From the NCBI RefSeq assembly GCF_003480255.1, contig NZ_QUIN01000009.1, positions 1-64,000 of the forward strand: a stretch of 64,000 nucleotides of DNA. Direction: 5' to 3'. The position numbers and the translations under genes are program-made. This document shows positions 35,195 to 42,271 of the stretch, one piece after another (the stretch's first letter is position 1; each line of letters begins with the position of its first letter). Under the pieces are notes generated by a model, which saw nothing but the letters and a program-made list of their open reading frames with translations, had not been told where the DNA came from and made no database searches. This DNA is from Erysipelatoclostridium sp. AM42-17. Lineage in GTDB: Bacteria; Bacillota_I; Bacilli_A; Erysipelotrichales; Coprobacillaceae.

Positions 35195-35222
35195 TAAAAA
35201 GACTTGTAAATGAATACAAGTC
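35195..35222 (-). terminator. Terminator of the M20 amidohydrolase gene
   Basis: Stem 35201-35208/35215-35222 with T run on the minus strand. It lies directly upstream of the csoR promoter and insulates it. Confidence 0.8.
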
Positions 35223-35228
35223 AATTCC

Positions 35229-36443
35229 TTATTTACAATGTTCTTCTAACCAACGCATTGGTGTATAAGCATAAAGGGCACAACCATTGACTAATGCCTC
35301 TTCATCAAATTTAACTCGTGGATGATGTTGCGGATAACCGTATCCTTTATCTGGCATACCAGCAGCAAGGGCAACCATAATTGAAGGTACCTCTTGACTT
35401 ACATAAGCAAAATCTTCAGATCCGGTACTTTTCGATGCTGGACTTTTTGTCATCTCTTGAAGTTTAGCTACACTCCATGCCTTTTCTTTACCAAGTAATT
35501 CTTCTGCGTATTTTGTCGTATCTAAAGATAATTGTTCATCATTAACCAATGTCGGACAACCACTTCCAAAAATTACTTTTCCTTCTCCTCTAAAAGTCTG
35601 AGCGACGCCTGATACAATTTCTTGCATCCTTTGTTTAATAAAAGTACGTGTTTGTTCATCGTATGTACGAATTGTTCCCCCAAGTTTAGCCATATCAGCA
35701 ATGGCATTTTGAGCCTTTCCAGCATGAATACTACCTATTGTTACAACAGCATCATTTGATAAAGATAATTCTCTGGCATTAATTTCTTGTAAAGCAACAA
35801 TAACATGAGCAGCAATATTAATAGGATCCACTCCCATATTAGGCATAGAACCATGACACCCTTTACCTTGAATCTCTATTTCAAAATAATCTGCTGCCGG
35901 TGCTGATACCCCCGGTGCTGAAACGACGACACTTCCTTCTGGTAAAGGAAAATTAGCCATAACATGCATCATCATGGCTTGATCAACATCTTCTAAAATA
36001 CCATGATCAATCATATCTTTTGATCCTTCAAATATTTCTTCGGCTGGTTGAAACATTAACTTCACAGTACCTTTTAATTCGCTTTCATGCTGTTTTAATA
36101 TTTTTGCAGCACCCAACATCATAGCTGTATGCATATCATGACCACAGGCATGCATATATCCATTTGTTGAAGCAAAATCTAATCCACTTTCTTCTTTAAT
36201 TGGTAAAGCATCCATATCACCTCTAATTAAAAATGTAGGTTTACCTGTTCCTACCATGACATATAATCCTGCTTTACCACAGTGATGAACTTCATAATTC
36301 ATCTCAGTTAACTTCTTTTCAACATATTGAATAGTCTCTTTAATATCAAAGCCAATACCTGGATGTAAATGCAGATATCGTCTATTTTGTATTATTTCAT
36401 CTTTTAATTGTTTAACTTCATCTAATATTGTTTTTGCATTCAT
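35229..36443 (-). CDS. M20-family amidohydrolase
   Basis: A 404-residue metallo-amidohydrolase (M20D, IAA-amino-acid hydrolase or N-acyl-amino-acid hydrolase type). ACGHDMHTAM carries the bridging Cys/His ligands, QPAEE the catalytic Glu and SEDFA the remaining ligand. The longest frame begins 11 codons earlier, but AGAAGGG is positioned for the ATG at 36443. Possible roles include N-acyl amino acid or indole conjugate hydrolysis; none is shown by context. Monocistronic. Confidence 0.9.
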   Translation of the reverse strand: MNAKTILDEVKQLKDEIIQNRRYLHLHPGIGFDIKETIQYVEKKLTEMNYEVHHCGKAGLYVMVGTGKPTFLIRGDMDALPIKEESGLDFASTNGYMHACGHDMHTAMMLGAAKILKQHESELKGTVKLMFQPAEEIFEGSKDMIDHGILEDVDQAMMMHVMANFPLPEGSVVVSAPGVSAPAADYFEIEIQGKGCHGSMPNMGVDPINIAAHVIVALQEINARELSLSNDAVVTIGSIHAGKAQNAIADMAKLGGTIRTYDEQTRTFIKQRMQEIVSGVAQTFRGEGKVIFGSGCPTLVNDEQLSLDTTKYAEELLGKEKAWSVAKLQEMTKSPASKSTGSEDFAYVSQEVPSIMVALAAGMPDKGYGYPQHHPRVKFDEEALVNGCALYAYTPMRWLEEHCK

Positions 36444-36488
36444 ATAAACCCTTCTTTCTTTATTATTATAATCCATTAATTTCTTATA

Positions 36489-36519
36489 TAAAACAAAAAG
36501 AAGAAGATTAACTTCTTCT
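36489..36519 (-). terminator. Terminator of the secreted/membrane protein operon
   Basis: Stem 36499-36506/36512-36519 with T run on the minus strand, at the end of the gene at 36518. Confidence 0.75.
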
Positions 36520-36955
36520 ATAATGAAACAGTTGTTTTATTTCTTATAATTTGTAAAATTCCCATCACGATAACTGCAATAAAACATATAATCATGAATT
36601 TAAAAGCATAGGAACACATTATCAATGGATTCAAATCACCAAAATACAAAATGAGATCTAATATAAATATACCCGCTAATAAAAATAAATTCTTTAAAAT
36701 ATTGATGTGGATACGATACTTATATTTTTTTATCAGTAAAAAAACATAGTAAGCAGCTAAAATAAAAAATGAAAAATTAATAAGATAATAGGCATACATT
36801 AAAAATTGCTCTCCGCCATACACGACATTACCATTTATATCAAGAGGTGCAGGATTAGCTTTTAAGTATAATTGATATAACGAAGATAAAAAATCAACTA
36901 GAATTTCTAATATGTAACTCATATAAATTAAATAAATCTCATTATATCTTTGCAT
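36518..36955 (-). CDS. Membrane protein of the PadR-linked locus
   Basis: A 145-residue polytopic membrane protein with about four hydrophobic segments and a short soluble loop (LKANPAPLDINGNVVYGGEQ). I recognise no family. It resembles the next upstream gene in size and layout (GIFILDLILYFGDL against VLFVIDAILYFFDF). It is the last gene of a four-gene operon starting at 38228. The ribosome site is weak (AGAAAGAAG). Confidence 0.65.
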   Translation of the reverse strand: MQRYNEIYLIYMSYILEILVDFLSSLYQLYLKANPAPLDINGNVVYGGEQFLMYAYYLINFSFFILAAYYVFLLIKKYKYRIHINILKNLFLLAGIFILDLILYFGDLNPLIMCSYAFKFMIICFIAVIVMGILQIIRNKTTVSL

Positions 36956-36982
36956 TTGTATCGCTTCTTTCTTTTTAAAATA

Positions 36983-37375
36983 TTATTCAATACTTTTATT
37001 CATCAAGGTAAGTAACCCATATATAATCACATCTAAAATCAAAAAGTGTATTGCAGGTGAAGAAATAATCATTAATGAAAAATCAAAGAAATATAAAATA
37101 GCATCAATGACAAATAATACCAATAATATTATCGTATTCGCCTTCATCTTAATAACTTCTTTTTTCTTTACTTTTATAATAATGATTATACTATAAAGAA
37201 GCATTAATCCATACAATACTGCATAAACGATCATTGCTAAGTTACAAATTGAACCATAACTTAACGGAAATGACCAATATGGACCATAATTTGAACCCAT
37301 AACGCATAATGCACGATATAAAATATAACAAACAATAAAAATAATAATAATTGATTGATCTAAATGTTTTTTCAT
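36983..37375 (-). CDS. Membrane protein of the PadR-linked locus, second copy
   Basis: A 130-residue protein with four hydrophobic segments. VLFVIDAILYFFDFSLMI matches the equivalent region of the neighbour at 36518, suggesting an old duplication. AGAAGGTGG is 9 nt before the ATG at 37375, better than the upstream ATG at 37414 that overlaps the previous stop. Function unknown. Confidence 0.65.
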   Translation of the reverse strand: MKKHLDQSIIIIFIVCYILYRALCVMGSNYGPYWSFPLSYGSICNLAMIVYAVLYGLMLLYSIIIIIKVKKKEVIKMKANTIILLVLFVIDAILYFFDFSLMIISSPAIHFLILDVIIYGLLTLMNKSIE

Positions 37376-37416
37376 AAACAATAACCACCTTCTACTATAA
37401 AATTGTAATATCATAG

Positions 37417-37809
37417 TTATAAATATATATATCCGCTGACAGTTTCACTACAAACCCCTATAACAAAATAATTAATTTGAACTTTTATTGCCTTACCTGT
37501 AATTATTGAACCCACTGATGGATTTGTTTTAAAATTTCGAGTCATTGCGCCTACAAACCCTGTGTTAAAATGTTCAGTATAAGTGGCTTTATCTACACGG
37601 AATTGTTGAGTCGTTAAATTATGAGAGATAACAACTGTTGCTGTTACATACCCATATCTACCGCAACTCAAATTCACTTTTTTTGTATATTTTTCTACAG
37701 CAAATGGTTCAATTTTTAAATCACTTTTATCTGAAGCAAAAACACTTTGACTATTCACACAAAATATAAGCATTATTATAATAATTAAAAATTTTTTCGT
37801 CTTACACAT
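37417..37809 (-). CDS. Secreted protein A of the PadR-linked locus
   Basis: A 130-residue protein with a signal peptide (hydrophobic 6-20, likely cut after VFA) and a mature part of alternating strands, probably beta-rich. Shared blocks with the neighbour at 37827 are YTKKVNLSCGRYGYVTA, SHNLTT, TNPSVGSIITG and ETVSGYIYL. AAGAGGAG is 9 nt before the ATG at 37809; the earlier ATG touches the ribosome site. I recognise no family. Confidence 0.75.
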   Translation of the reverse strand: MCKTKKFLIIIIMLIFCVNSQSVFASDKSDLKIEPFAVEKYTKKVNLSCGRYGYVTATVVISHNLTTQQFRVDKATYTEHFNTGFVGAMTRNFKTNPSVGSIITGKAIKVQINYFVIGVCSETVSGYIYL

Positions 37810-37826
37810 TGTTATCATCTCCTCTT

Positions 37827-38228
37827 TTATAATTGAATATATCTTGTCTCTGTATGTACATTACCTGATACTTTATATTTCAATATCACAGATAGTCTGA
37901 TAGATCCAGAAAAATAACTACCAACTTTAGGGTTAGTTGTTACTGATATTGTTGAAATATTAAGTTTATATTTATAAGAATATTTATCTTCATGCTTAAC
38001 AGATAAAACATAGCTTTTTCCTGTAGTAATATTATGTCTAATATCTACTTGTGCATCAACACTTCCATAAATACCTAACCCAATGGTTACATTGCGAGTA
38101 TATGTTTCTACAGAATACGTGTCTATCTTTTCATTTCCAAATGCGTAAACTTCATTTGTTGTAAAACAATTAAATAAAAACAAACATAAAAATGTAACCG
38201 AAATTTTAATTAATTTTGATTTTCCCAT
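37827..38228 (-). CDS. Secreted protein B of the PadR-linked locus
   Basis: A 133-residue secreted protein, paralogue of the one at 37417. A signal peptide with core KISVTFLCLFLFNCF is followed by VYA, a likely cleavage site. Blocks YTRNVTIGLGIYGSVDA, RHNITT, TNPKVGSYFSG and ETRYIQL are shared. The first codon of the longer frame is TTG; GGGAGG fits the ATG at 38228 better. It is first in the operon and divergent from padR. Function unknown. Confidence 0.75.
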   Translation of the reverse strand: MGKSKLIKISVTFLCLFLFNCFTTNEVYAFGNEKIDTYSVETYTRNVTIGLGIYGSVDAQVDIRHNITTGKSYVLSVKHEDKYSYKYKLNISTISVTTNPKVGSYFSGSIRLSVILKYKVSGNVHTETRYIQL

Positions 38229-38270
38229 AATCAATCCTCCCTATTTTAAAAAGGTACCTTCTTTATCTAT

Positions 38271-38298
38271 ATTGTACCATTAGCATTATATATGTCAA
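38271..38298 (-). promoter_or_regulatory. Promoter of the secreted-protein operon
   Basis: On the minus strand, TTGACA (38293-38298), a 16-bp spacer and TACAAT (38271-38276). The palindrome AAGGTACCTT lies just downstream at 38251-38260 and could be an operator. Confidence 0.65.
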
Positions 38299-38323
38299 TA
38301 AATATAGTATTTTTTTCGACCTA

Positions 38324-38352
38324 TTGTTTATTTAAACTGTGTTAAGTATAAT
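38324..38352 (+). promoter_or_regulatory. Promoter of padR
   Basis: TTGTTT (38324-38329), a 17-bp spacer and TATAAT (38347-38352). It faces away from the secreted-protein operon. Confidence 0.6.
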
Positions 38353-38386
38353 AAATAATGAAATAAACTAATTAGGAGCAACAAAA

Positions 38387-38725
38387 ATGGCTAAAAATAC
38401 TAATTTTCTATTTAAATTAGATCTTCTATTATTAAGTGTGCTAAAGGAAAAAGATAAATATGCTTATGAAATTATAAAAGAAATTTCTTCTAGAACCCAC
38501 GAAACGATTGTTCCTAAACATGGAACAATGTATCCCATTATTTATAAATTGTTAGAAGAAGAATATATTTCCAGCAACACTGTTTTAGTCGGAAATAAAG
38601 CACGTGTATATTATCATCTTGAAGAAAAAGGAAAAGACTATTTAAAATCAATTACGGCAGAGTATGATTCTTTAGTTCAAAATATTGATTTAATAGTTCA
38701 TGGTACTAAACATTATGAAAGATAA
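38387..38725 (+). CDS. PadR-family transcriptional regulator
   Basis: A 112-residue winged-helix protein. KLDLLLLSVLKEKDKYAYEIIKEI and PKHGTMYPIIYKLLEEEYI are PadR signatures, and the C-terminal dimer helix is short. PadR proteins typically repress adjacent transporter or stress genes. It overlaps the next small membrane-protein gene and is divergent from the secreted-protein operon, so it probably controls both sides. Confidence 0.9.
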   Translation: MAKNTNFLFKLDLLLLSVLKEKDKYAYEIIKEISSRTHETIVPKHGTMYPIIYKLLEEEYISSNTVLVGNKARVYYHLEEKGKDYLKSITAEYDSLVQNIDLIVHGTKHYER

Positions 38726-39032
38726 TGAAAGATATTTTCGTGATATTAAAAAAACATTCCCTTTAAACGGTAAAAGAGAAATGATTTATTTAAATCACCT
38801 TAAGGAACAAATTAACGAATATGATAATTATACATACAATGAATTGGTAAGTGAATTCGGTAACCCAGTTGACATTATTGTTTCATACTATAAAACAGTA
38901 GACCCAGATTATCTTCTTCAACAAATTAATATTCAACATTATATAAAAATAGGTTCTTTTGTTTTAGTTATCCTTATGATTATTCTTGTTCTATATCAAA
39001 TATATCTATTATTGAAAGTTACTCCTCTATAA
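38715..39032 (+). CDS. PadR-linked small membrane protein, copy 1 (DUF6120-like)
   Basis: A 105-residue protein: a soluble N-terminal helical region (YFRDIKKTFPLNGKREMIYLNHLKEQI ... ELVSEFGNPVDIIVSYY) and one C-terminal membrane segment. The FG-P-DII-YY motif is typical of HAAS/DUF1700/DUF6120 proteins paired with PadR. The ATG at 38715 overlaps the padR end, implying coupled translation. It is a close relative of the next gene. Confidence 0.75.
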   Translation: MKDNERYFRDIKKTFPLNGKREMIYLNHLKEQINEYDNYTYNELVSEFGNPVDIIVSYYKTVDPDYLLQQINIQHYIKIGSFVLVILMIILVLYQIYLLLKVTPL

Positions 39033-39049
39033 AGGAAGAAGGTATTTAT

Positions 39050-39397
39050 ATGAAAGATAGTAAAAAATATTACCGAGAAGTAAAAAAATTATTTCCCTTA
39101 TATGGAAGAAAAGAAGCCCTTTTCCTTAAAGCACTGAAAAGACAAATACAAGAATATCAATATTTGAATTATCAAGAATTAGTTTCTCATTTTGGAAAGC
39201 CTCTGGATATTGTCATATCTTATTATGAGTCAATTGATAGTGCTTATATAATAAAAAAAGTAAATATTAAAAAGTTTTTAGCATTTATTTTGATAACTTT
39301 ATTTTTCTTAATAACCGTTTATTTAAGATATTATCTCTATACAGATTACCAATCCTCTCAATATAATCATACCGTTGAATCCATGATTATAAAATAA
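39050..39397 (+). CDS. PadR-linked small membrane protein, copy 2 (DUF6120-like)
   Basis: A 115-residue paralogue of the preceding gene, with YYREVKKLFPLYGRKEALFLKALKRQI, LVSHFGKPLDIVISYY and one membrane segment. It starts 17 nt after the previous stop with AAAGGAAG-type ribosome sequence. PadR and two such proteins form a small regulatory module. Confidence 0.75.
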   Translation: MKDSKKYYREVKKLFPLYGRKEALFLKALKRQIQEYQYLNYQELVSHFGKPLDIVISYYESIDSAYIIKKVNIKKFLAFILITLFFLITVYLRYYLYTDYQSSQYNHTVESMIIK

Positions 39398-39438
39398 ATG
39401 ACTGTTTACATCAAACTGTAAACAGTCATTTTTATTTT
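39395..39438. terminator. Bidirectional terminator between the PadR module and the FNT gene
   Basis: A 15-bp stem (39396-39410 with 39417-39431) with T run on the plus strand. Confidence 0.9.
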
Positions 39439-40193
39439 TCAGGTCTATTCATTAAATAAATTGGTAAAGCTAACATGATACTTCCCCCAATAATATTACC
39501 TAAAGTAGATAATACCATATGTAACCAAACACCTGCCCAAGAAATACTTGTTCCTAGTGCTGTAAATGCCATTGAAAATGTTCCCATATTTGCAATACTA
39601 TGTTCAAATCCCGGTAAAACAAATGTCATAACAATAATCATCATAATAATTGTTTTAGCGATTTCTTCTTTTAATTTCATTCCAACAAAAGCTGCTGCAC
39701 AAACAATAAAATTACAAAGAATACCTTTAATTAATAATTGTAACCAATCAAAATTTAATTTACCACTTACCACATTAGCAAGATATTGATTCATAGCATC
39801 ATGATTGACACCACTTTTAATAAATAAAAAACAAACTAAAGCAATACCGACAAAGTTACCCACATAGCAAATAATCCACATAGGAATAATATCAACAAAT
39901 TTTAAATCTCCATGATATACAGAAAACATCGAAGTAAAACAGTTTCCTGTAAATAATTCCGATCCTAATAAAACAATAATAACTAACCCAATTCCAAAAG
40001 CACCTGCAAAAGCAATCTTTGCTGCAATAACATGATGCTCAATTAATAAAACAGCTAACGTATAAGATAGAATTGTTGCTAGTCCCAAATATAATCCAGC
40101 TACAATACTTCTCATAAAAAAGCGAAATGGATCATTTTTACACATTTCATATTTACCTATTGCCGCCGTATGCAACTTTTGAAAATCAGTCAT
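39432..40193 (-). CDS. Formate/nitrite transporter family channel
   Basis: A 253-residue pentameric-channel family protein with about six membrane helices. ELFTGNCFTS and GNFVGIALV, together with the NMGTFSMAF loop, are FNT signatures. FocA-like formate or NirC-like nitrite transport is possible; no pfl or nitrite reductase gene is adjacent. Single-gene unit. Confidence 0.9.
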   Translation of the reverse strand: MTDFQKLHTAAIGKYEMCKNDPFRFFMRSIVAGLYLGLATILSYTLAVLLIEHHVIAAKIAFAGAFGIGLVIIVLLGSELFTGNCFTSMFSVYHGDLKFVDIIPMWIICYVGNFVGIALVCFLFIKSGVNHDAMNQYLANVVSGKLNFDWLQLLIKGILCNFIVCAAAFVGMKLKEEIAKTIIMMIIVMTFVLPGFEHSIANMGTFSMAFTALGTSISWAGVWLHMVLSTLGNIIGGSIMLALPIYLMNRPEK

Positions 40194-40253
40194 AATATCC
40201 TCCCATCCATAACGGACCTATTATAACAAATCATAAAATAATTGCAATCTTCC

Positions 40254-41039
40254 TTATGATAAAAATATATCCATTAACATCATAATAACAAAACCACTTA
40301 AAACACCAAAAGTCCCTATATGACTATGTTTTCCAAGTTGAGCTTCAGGAATTAATTCTTCAACTACCACATACATCATTGCTCCTGCAGCAAATGATAA
40401 TAAAAATGGTAAAACCGTTTGCATCAGTTGAATTGACATGGCTGTTAAAGTTCCCGCAATCGGTTCTACAATTCCAGATAAACTTCCCATTATAAATGCT
40501 TTATGATTAGACATTCCTTCTTGTTTTAAAGGTAATGAAATAGCAGCCCCTTCTGGTAAATTCTGCAACCCTATTCCTAAAGCTAACGCTAATGCCGAAG
40601 CCAGTGAAATAGATCCAGTTTGACAAGCAATCGCAAAAGTAAGTCCTACTGCCATTCCTTCAGGAATATTATGAAGCGTGACGGCTAAAACAAGCATTGT
40701 ATTTTTACCAAGCATCGCATGAAGTCCTTCTGGTTGATCTTCCCCTAAATGTTGATGAGGTATAATATGATCTAACAATAATAAAAATATTGCTCCTGTA
40801 ATAAAGCCCCCACTTAAAACTAGCCATTCTATTTGACCTAAAGATTGAGCCATGTCTTTTGAAGGAATAAGCAACGACCACACCGAAGCCGCAATCATCA
40901 CTCCTGCTGCAAAGCCTAAAAATAGTTGTTGATAAGATAGTTTGACTTCTCCTTTAAAGAGATAAACCAAAGCACTTCCTATTGTTGTACACATAAATGT
41001 AAACATTGTTCCTAACAATGCATATAAAATAGGTTTCAT
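40254..41039 (-). CDS. ZIP-family metal transporter
   Basis: A 261-residue divalent-metal transporter (ZupT/GufA type). The metal-binding helices HNIPEGMAVG and NLPEGAAISLP, with the C-terminal VVEELIPEAQ, are complete. Zinc import is usual, but Fe or Mn are possible. A 30-bp palindrome precedes the gene and may bind a metal regulator. Confidence 0.93.
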   Translation of the reverse strand: MKPILYALLGTMFTFMCTTIGSALVYLFKGEVKLSYQQLFLGFAAGVMIAASVWSLLIPSKDMAQSLGQIEWLVLSGGFITGAIFLLLLDHIIPHQHLGEDQPEGLHAMLGKNTMLVLAVTLHNIPEGMAVGLTFAIACQTGSISLASALALALGIGLQNLPEGAAISLPLKQEGMSNHKAFIMGSLSGIVEPIAGTLTAMSIQLMQTVLPFLLSFAAGAMMYVVVEELIPEAQLGKHSHIGTFGVLSGFVIMMLMDIFLS

Positions 41040-41058
41040 TTTCTTCCTCCTTGAATTT

Positions 41059-41088
41059 ATTATACAAATCTACAAAGATTTGTATAAT
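41059..41088. promoter_or_regulatory. 30-bp palindrome upstream of the ZIP gene
   Basis: ATTATACAAATC and GATTTGTATAAT flank TACAAA between the 2H-phosphoesterase stop and the ZIP ATG, including a TATAAT. No T run follows, so it is more likely an operator than a terminator. Confidence 0.55.
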
Positions 41089-41098
41089 CATATGCTCA

Positions 41099-41599
41099 TT
41101 ATCGTAAATTCCAGACTTTTATTTCTTGATAAGGTTGTAAATGCGTCAACCGTATTTGGGTTACTTTTCCTTTGAATGGTTTAAATTGTTGGTTTAATAA
41201 AGAAAAGTTTTGTGTTATTTGTTGTCTATTTTGGTTTCTGGCAATGGTTACATGTGGTAACCAATTTAAAAATTGATAATAAGAAGAAAGATGAACGGAT
41301 GGGTCACATTTGATAATCAAATCTATTTTTTTCATTAAATCATGGAGTGAAGCATGATAAACTGGTTGAATAAAAAGATGCTTTGCTTGTAAAGAACCCA
41401 AAGAAACAAAATATAGTTCAAAAATACGATATTCCTTTAATAAATTATCTAATTCTTGGATTATCCAATCAAGATGATGACTATCAAAACGTATTAAAGT
41501 TAGATGAACCGTAGGTTTTAATGATTGTGATAAATGAATTTGATATGTTTGTAATTGTTTGGTTGTTTTTTCATCAAAATACAAAGATAAATGATACAT
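41099..41599 (-). CDS. 2H phosphoesterase (2'-5' RNA ligase family)
   Basis: A 166-residue protein with two HxT motifs: HLTLIRF near the N-terminus and WLPHVTIARN later, spaced as in LigT/2H enzymes. Such proteins act on 2',5' or cyclic nucleotide phosphates. AAGGAG is directly next to the first ATG (41605) and properly spaced from the second, so 41599 is used. Role unknown. Confidence 0.85.
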   Translation of the reverse strand: MYHLSLYFDEKTTKQLQTYQIHLSQSLKPTVHLTLIRFDSHHLDWIIQELDNLLKEYRIFELYFVSLGSLQAKHLFIQPVYHASLHDLMKKIDLIIKCDPSVHLSSYYQFLNWLPHVTIARNQNRQQITQNFSLLNQQFKPFKGKVTQIRLTHLQPYQEIKVWNLR

Positions 41600-41611
41600 A
41601 TACATCTCCTT

Positions 41612-41638
41612 AAAAAAGACTAACTGGCATAGTTAGTC
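41612..41638 (-). terminator. Terminator of the flavoprotein gene
   Basis: Stem 41618-41625/41631-41638, T run on the minus strand; stop codon TAA lies within the arm. Confidence 0.85.
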
Positions 41639-42160
41639 AAGTTGTTGTCCTAATTTTTCTAATTCACTAAGTGCTTGTTTATTATTTGATAAATCATCTC
41701 GACTATTTGCAAAGTATGATTGATGAAACAACACATTCCATGATAAATATTGCGCCATACATTGAAATTGTTGTTTAATGAGTTGATATTGGATGTTATC
41801 AGTGGGTGAACCTCCTACAATAATCACACCTACTTTTTTTCCTTTAAGCTGTAAACCGCGACAATAACATTTATCAATAATAAGTTTTAACTGAGCTGAT
41901 ATCCCCCACCAGTAAACTGGTGAAGCAAATACAATCATATCAGCTGCTACAATTTTATTAATTGTTGAATTTGTATCATCTTGATCAACACATCCTTGAT
42001 GGCACTGACATGCTCCACATCCCTTACATGGAGCAATATTTAATTGATCAGGATTGATTATATCTATTTCATGACAGTTGGCTAATCCTTTTTTAAAAAC
42101 ATTGATGGCTGTTAAAGTATTTCCTTTTCTGGCACTCCCATTAATCATAACAATATTCAT
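41633..42160 (-). CDS. NAD(P)H-dependent flavin oxidoreductase
   Basis: A 175-residue flavodoxin-fold protein. MINGSARKGNT is the FMN phosphate loop, and ASPVYWWGI the isoalloxazine contact. A Cys-rich motif PCKGCGACQCHQGC lies between, as in iron-sulfur flavoproteins of anaerobes that may carry a cluster. Physiological substrate unknown. Single gene with its own terminator. Confidence 0.88.
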   Translation of the reverse strand: MNIVMINGSARKGNTLTAINVFKKGLANCHEIDIINPDQLNIAPCKGCGACQCHQGCVDQDDTNSTINKIVAADMIVFASPVYWWGISAQLKLIIDKCYCRGLQLKGKKVGVIIVGGSPTDNIQYQLIKQQFQCMAQYLSWNVLFHQSYFANSRDDLSNNKQALSELEKLGQQLD

Positions 42161-42271
42161 AACTTACCTCCTTTTCACGTTCCCTTCCTCCTTATTCTAG
42201 CATGTATTTTTTTGATTTCATCTTTAAAATCAAGTAATTATTGGTATAATAGAGAAAAATGGAGGTTTATT

